Shown here: positions 8,771-17,574 of the stretch, piece after piece
How positions within the stretch are numbered: position 1 is the first letter of the stretch
How the letters are laid out: the number at the start of each line of letters is the position of its first letter
Source of the DNA: Pirellulales bacterium
GTDB taxonomy: Bacteria > Planctomycetota > Planctomycetia > Pirellulales > JAEUIK01
Direction of reading: 5' to 3'
Assembly (NCBI GenBank): GCA_019745975.1
Contig: JAIESQ010000099.1
Span: 1 to 64,000, forward strand
DNA length: 64,000 nt
Notes under the pieces: model-generated
Database searches by the model: none
Seen by the model: only the letters and a program-made list of their open reading frames with translations
Told to the model about the DNA's origin: nothing
Program-made: the position numbers and the translations under genes

Positions 8771-11110
8771 ATGCAGCGGAAGTTGGCGGTGCCACGCGAT
8801 GCTCGATTGGCGACAGCGTTTGCCGCGCCGCTCGTGGCAGCGCTGACCGCTTTCTTGACGCTTGCGCTCGGCCAGCATGTCCTCGGGGCGGAAGCCGCCG
8901 ACGCCGCGCTCGACTTGAAGGATCACGTCCGTGCGCCGGCGGCCGTCTCGTTCGTCAACGACGTGCTCCCGGTGTTGTCGAAGGCCGGCTGCAATCAGGG
9001 AACCTGCCATGGCGGGGCCACCGGCAAGGGAGGTTTCCGCCTGTCGCTGCGCGGGTACGCTCCGGAACTCGACTGGCCCGTGATCGTTCGCGACGACTTC
9101 GGCCGGCGGATCAATGTCGCCGAACCCCAGCAAAGCCTGTTGCTGCGCAAGCCCACGTTGGCCACGCCGCATCAAGGGGGGCGGTTGATCGAGCTGGGGT
9201 CGCCGGCGTTTGAGATTCTGGTTCGCTGGATCGCGGCCGGCGCGCCCGGGCCACGCGACGACGAGCCCAGGGCCGAAGCCTTATCGATCACGGCCCTCGA
9301 TTCATCTGCCGAAGCCGACGCGGGACTGATCCGGCCCGGCACAGCGCGACAACTACAAGCCGTGGCGCGTTTCTCCGACGGCTCGTCGCGCGATGTCACC
9401 GCTTGGACGCGCTGGGACACCAGCGATGCGATGGTCGCGCGGGTCGATGCCGTGGGCCGGGTGACGGCTGTCGCCGGCGGTCGTGCCGCCGCCAGCGGCG
9501 CGTATCAATCGCTCGTCTCCGCCCAACCGATCGCCGTGGCGTTCGCGGCCACGGGCGAGTCCAGCACATCGTTCGACTACGACACGTTGGCGCGTGCGAA
9601 CTACATCGATGACTTGATCATCGCCGACTGGCGGCTTTTGGGATTGCAACCATCGCCCCCGGTTGACGATGCCACGTTCTATCGCCGCCTGGCCCTCGAT
9701 GTGACGGGCACACTGCCGACGCCCGACGAAGTGCGCGCGTATGCCGCCGACACGCGGCCCGACAAGCGGGCTCGCGCCGTCGATGCGCTCGTGGCGCGCG
9801 ACGAGTTCGTCGACATGTGGGCGCAAAAGTGGGAGGACATTTTTCGCGCCAGCCGCGAGTGGATCGGCGAAAAGAGTGTCTGGGTGTTCGACCACTACTT
9901 GCGCGACGCCGTCGCTCGCAATCGTCCTTGGAACGAAGTTGCCCGCGAGCTGATCGCCGGCACGGGAAACAGCTCGTCCAGCGGCCCGCCGAATTTCTTT
10001 CGCTTGCAGAAGGTCTTCAACGAGCTCGAGCTGTGGCCGCTGACCGCCGCGGAGACGACCGCGCAGACGTTTCTCGGCATCCGTTTGCAATGCGCGCGGT
10101 GCCACAACCATCCGTTCGATCGTTGGACGCAGGCCGACTACTACGCGATGGTCAGCTACTTCGCGCGCACGTCGCCCAAGACCGACGCCGATGGCAACAC
10201 CGTGATCTATGAGCGGGCGAGCGGTGAGATCGCCCATCCCCGGCTCGGCCGTCCGATGGCGCCGCAGCCGCTAGGCGGACCGCGGTCGCCTGCTGTTGAG
10301 GGAACCAATCGCCGCGAGGCGCTCGCCGCCTGGGTCGCATCGCCCGACAATCCGTATTTCGCCCGGGCGACGGCCAACCGCGTATGGCGGCACTTCATGG
10401 GGCGCGGGCTGGTCGAGCCGGTCGACGATCTGCGGCCGTCGAACCCGCCGTCGAACCCCGCGCTACTGGCGGCGTTGGCCGACGACCTGGCCGCGCACAG
10501 CTTCGACGTGCGGCATTTGATGCGGGTGATCCTGCTCTCGGAGACGTATCGCCTCAGTTCGCTGGCGACCGCCGAGAATGTCGTCGACCGGCAGTTCTAT
10601 TCGCACTGGCTGCCGCGTCGCCTGACCGCCGAGCAACTGCTCGATGCCCTGGCCGCGGTCACCGGCGTGCCGGAGAAGTTCGCGGGCTTGCCGGCCGGCT
10701 ACCGGGCGCAGCGCTTGCCCGACACCAAGTTCGCCTCCGCATTCCTCGACATGTTCGGTCGCCCGCTGCGGCGCAGCGCCTGCGAATGCGAACGTATTCA
10801 AGAGCCGAACCTGGCGCAATCGCTCGAGCTGATGAATAGCGAAGCGATCGACGCCCGGGTGCGTAGCGACCAGGGGCTGGTCGCCGGGTTGATTGGCCGC
10901 GGCGCGTCGGACGACGAACTGGCCGGTGAGATTTATTGGCGCGCGTTGGGGCGCGCACCGACCGACGCGGAACGACAGCTCTGCCAAACTGAGCTAACCA
11001 CGGCGTTTGCTGGTGCGGGCGCCAGCGATCCGGCGGCGGTCCGTCGACAGTGCTTCGAGGACCTCCTCTGGGCCGTGCTCAACAGCAAGGAGTTTGTGTT
11101 TAATCACTAA
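8771..11110 (+). CDS. DUF1549/DUF1553 protein with cytochrome-like and Ig-like domains
   Basis: The 779-residue protein begins with a hydrophobic leader (about 12-40). A cytochrome-like region with CNQGTCHG follows at about 74, then a Big2-like Ig segment (about 185-255: GTARQLQAVARFSDGSSRDV). DUF1549 (about 285-480) has a second haem-like CARCHNHPFD at about 443. DUF1553 (about 510-760) includes ANRVWRHFMGRGLVEPVDDL. This is the full-length form of a planctomycete surface/periplasmic protein. A DUF1501 gene follows 150 bases later on the same strand, the usual operon partner. Haem attachment is suggested by the CxxCH motifs but not proven. Confidence 0.9.
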   Translation: MQRKLAVPRDARLATAFAAPLVAALTAFLTLALGQHVLGAEAADAALDLKDHVRAPAAVSFVNDVLPVLSKAGCNQGTCHGGATGKGGFRLSLRGYAPELDWPVIVRDDFGRRINVAEPQQSLLLRKPTLATPHQGGRLIELGSPAFEILVRWIAAGAPGPRDDEPRAEALSITALDSSAEADAGLIRPGTARQLQAVARFSDGSSRDVTAWTRWDTSDAMVARVDAVGRVTAVAGGRAAASGAYQSLVSAQPIAVAFAATGESSTSFDYDTLARANYIDDLIIADWRLLGLQPSPPVDDATFYRRLALDVTGTLPTPDEVRAYAADTRPDKRARAVDALVARDEFVDMWAQKWEDIFRASREWIGEKSVWVFDHYLRDAVARNRPWNEVARELIAGTGNSSSSGPPNFFRLQKVFNELELWPLTAAETTAQTFLGIRLQCARCHNHPFDRWTQADYYAMVSYFARTSPKTDADGNTVIYERASGEIAHPRLGRPMAPQPLGGPRSPAVEGTNRREALAAWVASPDNPYFARATANRVWRHFMGRGLVEPVDDLRPSNPPSNPALLAALADDLAAHSFDVRHLMRVILLSETYRLSSLATAENVVDRQFYSHWLPRRLTAEQLLDALAAVTGVPEKFAGLPAGYRAQRLPDTKFASAFLDMFGRPLRRSACECERIQEPNLAQSLELMNSEAIDARVRSDQGLVAGLIGRGASDDELAGEIYWRALGRAPTDAERQLCQTELTTAFAGAGASDPAAVRRQCFEDLLWAVLNSKEFVFNH

Positions 11111-11115
11111 GCATT

Positions 11116-11205
11116 GTAGGGTGTGTAAATCACACCGGCGGTATCCGGAATGCTGTAGGGTGCGTGAAACGCACCATTGAATTTGGTGTGCTGCGCACAC
11201 CCTAC
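11116..11205. repeat. dispersed GGTGCGTG/CACACC palindromic element
   Basis: GTAGGGTGTG...CACACC is followed by GTAGGGTGCG...CGCACC and a terminal GGTGTG-ctgcg-CACACCCTAC. The same end sequences make up the tandem array at 1-283. It lies between the DUF1553 stop and the DUF1501 start, so it may affect the intergenic mRNA of that pair. Confidence 0.8.
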
Positions 11206-11260
11206 ATGCCCCGGACCGGCCTCGCAGAGGCCGACTATAGAATTACGAGCAAACCGTCCC

Positions 11261-12589
11261 ATGTTCTCCTTCGGCCCCTTCACGTCGCGCAATTGTGCTG
11301 GACCGACGCGCCGCGAGCTGCTGCAAGTCGGCTCGGCGAGCGCCCTGGGGCTGTCGCTCCCTGGTTGGCTCCGTGCGGCGGAAGCCGGCCTGGCTGATCG
11401 CGAGAATGATGTCTCCTGCATTCTGCTCTTCCTTTGGGGAGGCATGCCGCAGCTCGACACGTTCGACTTGAAGCCCCGCGCGCCCGACAGCATTCGCAGC
11501 CAGTTCAAAGAGATCGACACGCAAGTGCCGGGCGTCCGCTTTTGCGAGCACTTGCCGAAGCTGGCCGCCTGCAACAAGCAGTTCACCGTGGTTCGCAGCG
11601 CCACGCATCGTGAAACCGAGCATCCCCGCGCCGCCCACTTCATGATGACCGGCAACCAGGTCATCCGCGGCGGCGAATGGCCGAACCTGGGAGCCAGCGT
11701 GGCGAAGTTCGGCGCGCCGGGCAGTTCGCCGCTGGGCTCCGTGGTGATCGGGCCGCGCTTGATCGACTCGCCGATCACGCCGACCGGGCAGGATGGCGGC
11801 TTTTTGGGCAACGTTTACGCGCCGTTTCGCGTGACCGACCCCTTGACGCCGGTCGACAAGATCGCGGCCATGTTGCCGGTGATGCCGCTCGACGAAGCGC
11901 GGCTGGCCAGGCGGCGCCGCTTGTGGCGCGGGGTCACCGATCAGCAGACGCACGTCGCCGGCGAGCAGCCCGCCGTGCTCGATCGCGCTTACGAAACGGC
12001 GCTAGCGCTATCGACCAGCAAAGCGACGCAGGAAGCCTTCGATCTGGCGCGCGAAACCGACGCCATGCGCGATCGCTATGGGCGTTATCCCTTCGGCCAA
12101 GGCGCGCTGATGGCGCGGCGCCTGATCGAAGCCGGCGTGCGCTTCGTGCAGGTCAACTGGCGGCAGCACCCGATCAACGACAACGGCTTCGACAACCACG
12201 GCGACAATTTCAATCGCCTCAAGAACGTACAGTTGCCGCAGGTCGATCAAACCGTGAGCACGCTCCTGGCCGACCTGGCCGAGCGCGGCCGGCTCGAGCG
12301 CACCGTGGTGCTGATGACCGGCGAGTTCGGCCGCACGCCGACGATCAATGGCGGATCGGGCCGAGATCATTGGCCCTTCTGTTTTTCGTATCTGATCACC
12401 GGCGGCGGCATCCCCGGCGGACGCGCCATCGGCGCCAGCGATCAGTTCGCCGCTTACCCGGCCGACAATCCCGTCAGCCCGCAACAAACCGCGGCCAGCG
12501 TGCTGGGCCTGCTGGGGCTCGATCTCGAGAAGCTCGTGGCAGCCCGTGTGCTCGAAGAAGCCGAAGGTGTGCCCGGTCTGCTCGGCTGA
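11261..12589 (+). CDS. DUF1501 domain protein, operon partner of the DUF1553 gene
   Basis: Starting at ATG 11261 gives 442 residues. The track's 11177 start lies inside the dispersed repeat. TRRELLQVGSASALGLSL is a Tat-like leader. DUF1501 blocks include LFLWGGMPQLDTFDLKP, HPRAAHFMMTGNQ, VVLMTGEFGRTPTING and GRDHWPFCFS. The gene follows the DUF1549/DUF1553 gene in the same orientation, the standard planctomycete pair, probably acting in the periplasm or at the cell surface. It shares the fold with the 7171-8523 product but is not a close copy. Confidence 0.9.
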   Translation: MFSFGPFTSRNCAGPTRRELLQVGSASALGLSLPGWLRAAEAGLADRENDVSCILLFLWGGMPQLDTFDLKPRAPDSIRSQFKEIDTQVPGVRFCEHLPKLAACNKQFTVVRSATHRETEHPRAAHFMMTGNQVIRGGEWPNLGASVAKFGAPGSSPLGSVVIGPRLIDSPITPTGQDGGFLGNVYAPFRVTDPLTPVDKIAAMLPVMPLDEARLARRRRLWRGVTDQQTHVAGEQPAVLDRAYETALALSTSKATQEAFDLARETDAMRDRYGRYPFGQGALMARRLIEAGVRFVQVNWRQHPINDNGFDNHGDNFNRLKNVQLPQVDQTVSTLLADLAERGRLERTVVLMTGEFGRTPTINGGSGRDHWPFCFSYLITGGGIPGGRAIGASDQFAAYPADNPVSPQQTAASVLGLLGLDLEKLVAARVLEEAEGVPGLLG

Positions 12590-12822
12590 TTGCGCCGCTT
12601 GGGGCGCGCGTGGCGGTTATGTCGGCCTGAGTCAATGCGGGGCGCGATCGTCCGAATGCCGGCCCGACGAGTTAGCCAGAGGTTGCTAAGAGTGCGCCCG
12701 CGAACTCGACTTGCACCTGCTGCCATAAGCTACGCTCTGGCAGGGAGATGCCAGCGGTCGATCTCCCTCGAATCGACAACTTCCGGACAAGACCCAGTTC
12801 CGGACAATACCTAGCCGACGCC

Positions 12823-13149
12823 ATGACCAAGCCGCAACAGCCCGCCGATTCAGCCGACAGCAAGCGATCGGGCACCTTCGAGGAGCTCGGCCGCAAGCTC
12901 GACGACATGCCCGAGGTGCAGCGCGCCGAAGCCGCGCTCCGCGCCGCCTGCGACCAGCTCGAAGCGGCACAGGCCAAGTATCGCGACGTACGCGACCGCG
13001 CCATGAGTGAGTTGACCGGCGCGCGACAAAAGAACTTCGGCGACTTGCTGGCCGGCGTGCTCGACTTTGTGCGCCGCAACCCGGGCTCGGGGATCATCGC
13101 CGCCGTGCTGGGGGGATTCTTCCTCGGGCGGTTGTTCCGCCGCAGGTAG
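12823..13149 (+). CDS. small YqjD/ElaB/DUF883-like tail-anchored protein
   Basis: Starting at ATG 12823 gives 108 residues. A charged, alanine-rich helix (about 20-75) is followed by a C-terminal glycine-rich membrane segment (PGSGIIAAVLGGFFLGRLF) and RRR at the end. This architecture matches YqjD/ElaB proteins, which tether ribosome-binding helices to the inner membrane. Two further small membrane proteins follow at 33 and 20 bases, mirroring the E. coli yqjD-yqjE-yqjK arrangement. The family link is by architecture and context rather than a diagnostic motif. Confidence 0.65.
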   Translation: MTKPQQPADSADSKRSGTFEELGRKLDDMPEVQRAEAALRAACDQLEAAQAKYRDVRDRAMSELTGARQKNFGDLLAGVLDFVRRNPGSGIIAAVLGGFFLGRLFRRR

Positions 13150-13182
13150 CGGTCAATTTCGGGCGCACCAGGCAGTCGCGTC

Positions 13183-13512
13183 ATGACCACGCGTCTTACG
13201 TCCGCCGAGCACGAACGCCTGCGCCGCGAATTGCGCAGCCAAATCGGCGCCAGCCGATTGCGCTTGGAGCGCGACGTGCGACAACTGCGCACCAGTGGCC
13301 GCGAGTTGACGAGCTGGCAGACGTACGTGCGGCGCTATCCCGTGCCGATTCTGTTGGCCGGGTTCGGCGTGGGGATCGCTCTGGCGGCCGGCATATCGCG
13401 GCGGTCGCTGCGGCGCGCATTCGGTCGGCGCGTGGTGTCGGCGGCGCTGGGGATCTTTGGCGCGCGATTGTGGCGCGAAGTGCTGACCATCTTCAATCCA
13501 CCTGGACCCTAG
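13183..13512 (+). CDS. small membrane protein of the YqjD/YqjE-like operon
   Basis: The 109-residue protein has a basic, helical N-terminus (ERLRRELRSQIGASRLRLER), one membrane segment (about 50-68, PVPILLAGFGVGIALAAG) and a basic second amphipathic or hydrophobic stretch. It sits between the YqjD-like and holin-family genes on the same strand, so an operon is likely. It may correspond in role to YqjK, but the sequence alone does not establish that. Confidence 0.6.
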   Translation: MTTRLTSAEHERLRRELRSQIGASRLRLERDVRQLRTSGRELTSWQTYVRRYPVPILLAGFGVGIALAAGISRRSLRRAFGRRVVSAALGIFGARLWREVLTIFNPPGP

Positions 13513-13532
13513 CGCGAGAAATACCGACGACC

Positions 13533-13955
13533 ATGCCCCGCCCTGCCGACGGCCTGCTCGACGACGCGCGTGATGCCGGCGCTCAATTGCGCGCCGACGT
13601 TACCGCCGCGCTCGACGTACGCTGGCGGCTCGTGAGGCTGGAACTGGGAACCGCGCTTTTGGCATTGCGGCGGTTGTCGATCAGCATGGCGATTGCCGCG
13701 TGGCTTGCGGCCAGCGTGCTCCCGGTGGCGGCGGTCTTGTGCGCCGAGGCGCTGGCCCGAGTGGCCGAGCTCGAACGTATCGCGGCGCTGGCGATTGTCG
13801 GCGGCGCGATGCTGCTGTTGGCCGGCTTGATCGCCGCGGTGGTGTGGTGGCTGTTCCGCCGCCGGTGGCGCGGCGTCGAACAGACGCTCGAGTTTCTGCG
13901 CGAAGACGCCGAGTGGCTCAACCACTGGCTGCGCGAAGACGCGCCGCGCGATTAG
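13533..13955 (+). CDS. YqjE-like phage-holin superfamily (Phage_holin_3_6) membrane protein
   Basis: Starting at ATG 13533 gives 140 residues. The N-terminal amphipathic helix (LRADVTAALDVRWRLVRLEL) leads into two membrane segments (about 50-75 and 88-112) and a charged C-terminal tail. This two-helix layout after an RLEL-type helix is characteristic of YqjE/holin III-like membrane proteins. It is the third gene of a compact three-gene run. Such operons are stress-linked in other bacteria, but nothing here shows the inducing signal. Confidence 0.65.
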   Translation: MPRPADGLLDDARDAGAQLRADVTAALDVRWRLVRLELGTALLALRRLSISMAIAAWLAASVLPVAAVLCAEALARVAELERIAALAIVGGAMLLLAGLIAAVVWWLFRRRWRGVEQTLEFLREDAEWLNHWLREDAPRD

Positions 13956-14057
13956 CGCTGGGTGGGTTGCGCATGGCGCGTCGCAGATCGGCCACACTTC
14001 CACATCGACGCCTTCGCTGATTTATGCGAGAATCAGGAGAACTCTAAGGAGCCTCCT

Positions 14058-14312
14058 ATGACGCTATCTCGCGAAGAAATCGTGCAACAGGCGCTCGCTC
14101 TGCCGCCGAGCGACCGAGTTTATGTCGCCGAAGCGCTCGATCGCAGCCTGAGTGCCGAGCAATTCGCGACCCCCGAGCTTACCACGGAGTGGTTGGCCGA
14201 GATTGAGCATCGCGCCGCCGCATACGATCGCGGAGAGCTGCCTGCCGACGAATGGCGGACGGTAGTGGCGCGCCTGCGAGGTCGTTACAAATCTACATCG
14301 ATTATGGAGTAG
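14058..14312 (+). CDS. addiction-module component (PF09720-type antitoxin), apparently orphan
   Basis: ATG 14058 follows a strong AAGGAG. The 84-residue product has the family opening (EEIVQQALALPPSDRVYVAEAL) and a closing acidic/aromatic segment. This matches TIGR02574/PF09720 antitoxins that normally pair with ParE/RelE-like toxins. No toxin-sized ORF follows: the next gene is convergent and overlaps its last 11 bases. It may be a solitary antitoxin or a relic. There is no frameshift. Confidence 0.8.
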   Translation: MTLSREEIVQQALALPPSDRVYVAEALDRSLSAEQFATPELTTEWLAEIEHRAAAYDRGELPADEWRTVVARLRGRYKSTSIME

Positions 14313-14898
14313 CCGTCGCCCGGCGCATCGCCGCCACTGAATCGCGCGCGAAGCGCTTTTGCAACAGCCGCACGACCGGATAGCCCAACCTGGCTAGCAC
14401 GTGATGCGGCCGCGAGAATGCCAGAATGTCGTACCACACGCTGTCGTCGGCGTGGTGCCATTCGATGCGAAATCGCTCTTCCCCGCGCTCGGCATGGCCA
14501 GGCAGCGTGCCGTTCGAAAAACTGAAATACTCGATCGGCGCATCCCTTACCTCGTCGATGCAAGTGATCCGGCAGGCGTTCAGCCAATAGACTGGACCGA
14601 TCCGCGCGACGATTGCCACGACCTTGCCCGGCAGCAAGGGAACATCGGTCGGCCACGGCTCGACCCAACCCAGGTGAAACTGGCGCCACTCGCGCAGAGC
14701 ATGGTTGGCGGCCAGCCAGGTCCGCGCGCCTGACCCCAGGCAAGCGCGTGTGTGATCGACGACAAAACCCTTGGGGACGTTGCCGGCCCACCCCTCGCCG
14801 CGCGTCGCGCCGACCGCGTCGTAGGTGTGCGGCAGTCGCGCTTGCGCGTCGAGAAAGCGCCGCAGCAAGTCGGCCGAAGGTTTGGCGAAACGGATCAT
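14302..14898 (-). CDS. DUF1990 family protein
   Basis: The 198-residue protein has the DUF1990 pattern: an early YDAVGATRG, a central LREWRQFHLGWVEPW and PLLPGKVVAIVARIGPVYWLNACRI, then a C-terminal WYDILAFSRPHHVLARLGYP. The family is widespread in bacteria and plants, has a START-like beta fold and no agreed function. It overlaps the antitoxin gene tail to tail. The ATG at 14898 lacks a clear Shine-Dalgarno sequence. Confidence 0.88.
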   Translation of the reverse strand: MIRFAKPSADLLRRFLDAQARLPHTYDAVGATRGEGWAGNVPKGFVVDHTRACLGSGARTWLAANHALREWRQFHLGWVEPWPTDVPLLPGKVVAIVARIGPVYWLNACRITCIDEVRDAPIEYFSFSNGTLPGHAERGEERFRIEWHHADDSVWYDILAFSRPHHVLARLGYPVVRLLQKRFARDSVAAMRRATATP

Positions 14899-14949
14899 CG
14901 AAGCGCTAAGTCCTGCTGATGCCCGCCGGCCTGATGCGGCAAACTGGAA

Positions 14950-15022
14950 GGGGACGGGAGTCGTTTCCGGGCATTGATGCTGACGGCGCCAACGACGCTG
15001 GCTGGAAACGACTCCCGTCCCC
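14950..15022. repeat. 73-bp element with perfect 19-bp terminal inverted repeats
   Basis: The arms GGGGACGGGAGTCGTTTCC (14950-14968) and its exact reverse complement (15004-15022) match at 19 of 19 bases, around a 35-base centre. It lies in the 235-base gap between DUF1990 and the GH5-like gene. The size and symmetry suggest a small non-autonomous mobile or structural repeat. Confidence 0.85.
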
Positions 15023-15133
15023 CTGGCGCGTTTCTCGCCTCGCGACCGCCCCGGCTATGATAGTAACCGTATTCGCGCCGCGTTATTCACCCACGGCGTC
15101 ACAACGCGCCGCGGACTAGGCAACTTCAAACGT

Positions 15134-16231
15134 ATGCCACGATTCACGGCCATCACCGTCTGCTGTCTGATGGCGCTTTCGTATCTCCCGGCGCGCGCCA
15201 ATGAAGCGCTCCGCTGGATCGTTGTCTCGCCCGACAAGTCCGGCTTCGTCGAGCAAGGTTCCGGACGCATGTTCACGCCGTGGGGCTTCAACTACGATCA
15301 CGACGAACAAGGCCGACTCATCGAAGACTACTGGCTCGGCGAGTGGCCGAAGGTCGAAGCGGACTTCGCCGAAATGAAAGCGCTGGGTGCCAACGTCGTC
15401 CGCGTCCATCTGCAGTTCGGCAAGTTCATGGACGAGGCAGCTCGACCCAGCGCCCGTCAGCTCGATCAACTCGGCAAGCTGTTCGCACTGGCCGAACGCG
15501 TCGGCATTTATCTCGATCTCACGGGCTTGGGTTGCTATCACCGGCAGGATGTGCCGGCCTGGTACGACGCACTGTCCGAAGCCGACCGCTGGGCCGCGCA
15601 GGCCGCCTTTTGGGAAGCGATCGCCGCGCGCTCGGCCGACAGCCCCGCCGTCTTCTGCTATGACCTGATGAACGAGCCGGTCGTGCCCGGCGGGCGGCGC
15701 GACGATGGCAACTGGCTCGGTCCTCCGTTCGCTGGTAAGCATTTTGTGCAGTTCGTCACGCTCGATCAGGCGGACCGTGAGCGGCCAGACATTGCCAAGG
15801 CCTGGGTCGCGAAGCTTGTGGCCGCCATTCGCCAGCACGATCGCCGGCACCTCGTCACCGTCGGCCTGGTCGATTGGAGCCTCGACCGGCCGGGGCTGAC
15901 TTCTGGCTTTGTGCCGCAGCGAATTGCCGAGGAGCTCGACTTTCTGGCGGTGCACATTTATCCCGAACGCGGAAAAATCGACGCCGCGATTGAAACACTG
16001 CGCGGATTCGCGATCGGCAAGCCCGTGGTGATCGAAGAGACGTTTCCGCTCAAGTGCGCGCCGGGCGACTTCGCGGGTTTTATCGAGCGCTCGCGCCAGC
16101 ACGCGGCCGGCTGGATCGGCTTCTACTGGGGGCGCACGACCGACGAATGCCGCAAGAGCGGCACCATCGCCGACGCCCTGATGCTCGCCTGGCTCGAGTT
16201 TTTCCAGCGGCACGCGAAAGCCGAACCGTAG
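15134..16231 (+). CDS. secreted GH5-like cellulase-family glycoside hydrolase
   Basis: The 365-residue protein has a signal peptide (1-22, ending at PARA). A TIM-barrel of glycoside hydrolase clan A type follows. YDLMNEPVVPGG at about 177 holds the acid/base Glu of the NEP motif, and PVVIEETFP at about 298 holds the expected nucleophile Glu. LGANVVRVHLQ and FLAVHIYPE are further barrel strands. The substrate cannot be told; cellulase or mannanase-like activity on beta-glycans is inferred. It appears to be a single gene facing the DoxX gene. Confidence 0.82.
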   Translation: MPRFTAITVCCLMALSYLPARANEALRWIVVSPDKSGFVEQGSGRMFTPWGFNYDHDEQGRLIEDYWLGEWPKVEADFAEMKALGANVVRVHLQFGKFMDEAARPSARQLDQLGKLFALAERVGIYLDLTGLGCYHRQDVPAWYDALSEADRWAAQAAFWEAIAARSADSPAVFCYDLMNEPVVPGGRRDDGNWLGPPFAGKHFVQFVTLDQADRERPDIAKAWVAKLVAAIRQHDRRHLVTVGLVDWSLDRPGLTSGFVPQRIAEELDFLAVHIYPERGKIDAAIETLRGFAIGKPVVIEETFPLKCAPGDFAGFIERSRQHAAGWIGFYWGRTTDECRKSGTIADALMLAWLEFFQRHAKAEP

Positions 16232-16243
16232 TCGCGCCGAGCC

Positions 16244-16636
16244 TCAATCGCGCACTGCGAGTGTCGTGCCCGCGGGCAACGTCAACAAAGGCACCGTTCC
16301 GCGCAGATACGCGCCGATCCAGGTGACCACCAGCAGCACGGCCCAGGGCGCCCAAAATTGGCCCTGCGACATGTTGTAGGCGATGATCCCGCCCCACAAC
16401 CCGCTCATCATTAACGTCCCCAAAGGCGCGGTCCAAGGAATCAAGATCAGGATGGCCGTCGCCAGCTCACCGATCCCTAGCAGCGAGACTTTGTCCTTGA
16501 GGGCCCCCATCGTTTCGAGCTGCTCGGGCGGAATCGTGCCAACGAGCTTGAAGCCGCCGGCAAACACAAACAACGCCGCGATCAAAACGTGCAGCGCCAG
16601 ACCCGTACGCTTGAGCCAGATATTCTGGGGATTCAT
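16244..16636 (-). CDS. DoxX-like family membrane protein
   Basis: The 130-residue protein has four predicted membrane segments. The N-terminal helix LHVLIAALFVFAGGFKLVG is typical of DoxX, and LGIGELATAILILIPW is the second signature. AAGGAG precedes the ATG at 16636. It is downstream of pirin and marR on the same strand, a set often found together in thiol or oxidative stress responses. Confidence 0.88.
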   Translation of the reverse strand: MNPQNIWLKRTGLALHVLIAALFVFAGGFKLVGTIPPEQLETMGALKDKVSLLGIGELATAILILIPWTAPLGTLMMSGLWGGIIAYNMSQGQFWAPWAVLLVVTWIGAYLRGTVPLLTLPAGTTLAVRD

Positions 16637-16719
16637 CGTCGTCGCTCCTTACTAACAATTTGACGAATCATACACCAATTGCCTGGCGCCGCGATTTATG
16701 CGGACCCCTCACCCCCAGT

Positions 16720-16767
16720 CCCTCTCCGACTCGACTGAGCTCGCCGAAGTCCGCAAGGGGAGAGGGG
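16720..16767. repeat. small inverted repeat, CCCTCTCC/GGAGAGGG arms
   Basis: The arms at 16720-16727 and 16759-16766 pair over 8 bases, within a C-rich then G-rich tract that ends just after the stop of the pirin gene. It could act as a processing or terminator-like hairpin between pirin and doxX. There is no T-run, and function is uncertain. Confidence 0.4.
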
Positions 16768-16775
16768 AGCAACGG

Positions 16776-17474
16776 TCACGGCAGATCGAACACCATCACT
16801 TCAGCCGGACCATCGGCCGCGATCGCGACGCGTCGCTCCTCGCCGATCGCCACGCCGTCGCTGGTGTCGGCCGGCGTGCCATTGACCGTCACGCTGCCGC
16901 GCAGCACTTGTAGCCAACCGTACCGCCCGGGCGCGAGCGCGTGCTCGACCGCATCGCCGGCGGCCAAAGTCGCCAGGTAAATCCGGGCGTCCTGCTGGAT
17001 CGCGAGCGAATCGTCAGCGGCGTCGGGCGAGGCGACCAGCCGCAGCCGGCCTTGCCGCTCCTCGCTCGTGAAAGCCTTCTGCTCGTAGCTCGGCCGGATG
17101 CCGTTCTCGCGCGGCAGCAGCCAGATCTGGTACAGGTGGACTGGCTCGCTTGCCGATGGGTTGAATTCGCTGTGGCGAATGCCGGTACCGGCCGACATCC
17201 GCTGGAACTCGCCGGGGCGCAGCACTTCGCCGTTGCCCAGGCTGTCCTGATGCTCGAGCGCGCCGGAGAGCACATAGGTGACGATCTCCATGTCGCGATG
17301 CCCGTGCATGCCGAAGCCCTGCCCCGGCGCGACGCGATCTTCGTTGATCACGCGCAGGGCGCGAAAGCCCATCTGCGCGGGGTCGTAGTAGTCGGCAAAC
17401 GAGAAGGTGTGATAAGTGTCGAGCCAGCCGTGGTTGGCGTGTCCTCGCTCGGCGGCCTTGCGAATGCGAATCAT
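16776..17474 (-). CDS. pirin family protein (YhhW/quercetin dioxygenase-like bicupin)
   Basis: The 232-residue protein has the pirin N-terminal cupin: TYHTFSFADYYDP, then GFGMHGHRDMEIVTYVLSG with the metal-binding His/His/Glu set. EFQRMSAGTGIRHSEFNPS supplies the last His. The C-terminal cupin (about 130-232) is shorter. GAGGAG precedes the ATG. Family members oxidise flavonols or act as redox-responsive cofactors; the actual substrate here is unknown. A MarR-type palindrome lies about 50 bases upstream, and marR lies beyond it. Confidence 0.9.
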   Translation of the reverse strand: MIRIRKAAERGHANHGWLDTYHTFSFADYYDPAQMGFRALRVINEDRVAPGQGFGMHGHRDMEIVTYVLSGALEHQDSLGNGEVLRPGEFQRMSAGTGIRHSEFNPSASEPVHLYQIWLLPRENGIRPSYEQKAFTSEERQGRLRLVASPDAADDSLAIQQDARIYLATLAAGDAVEHALAPGRYGWLQVLRGSVTVNGTPADTSDGVAIGEERRVAIAADGPAEVMVFDLP

Positions 17475-17521
17475 GGTAAAGGCTCCTCAAATCGACCCGA
17501 AGCTCACGCCCCGGGATATTT

Positions 17522-17536
17522 ATTGACATATCAACT
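17522..17536. promoter_or_regulatory. candidate MarR operator upstream of pirin
   Basis: ATTGACATATCAACT is a near-palindrome (TTGA-cata-TCAA) lying 48-62 bases before the pirin start. Its arms resemble the site upstream of marR (18132-18147). TTGACA here could also serve as part of a -35 element. Confidence 0.5.
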
Positions 17537-17574
17537 AATTGCTGAAAAAAACGAACGTCAGGCTCCCTTAGCGA

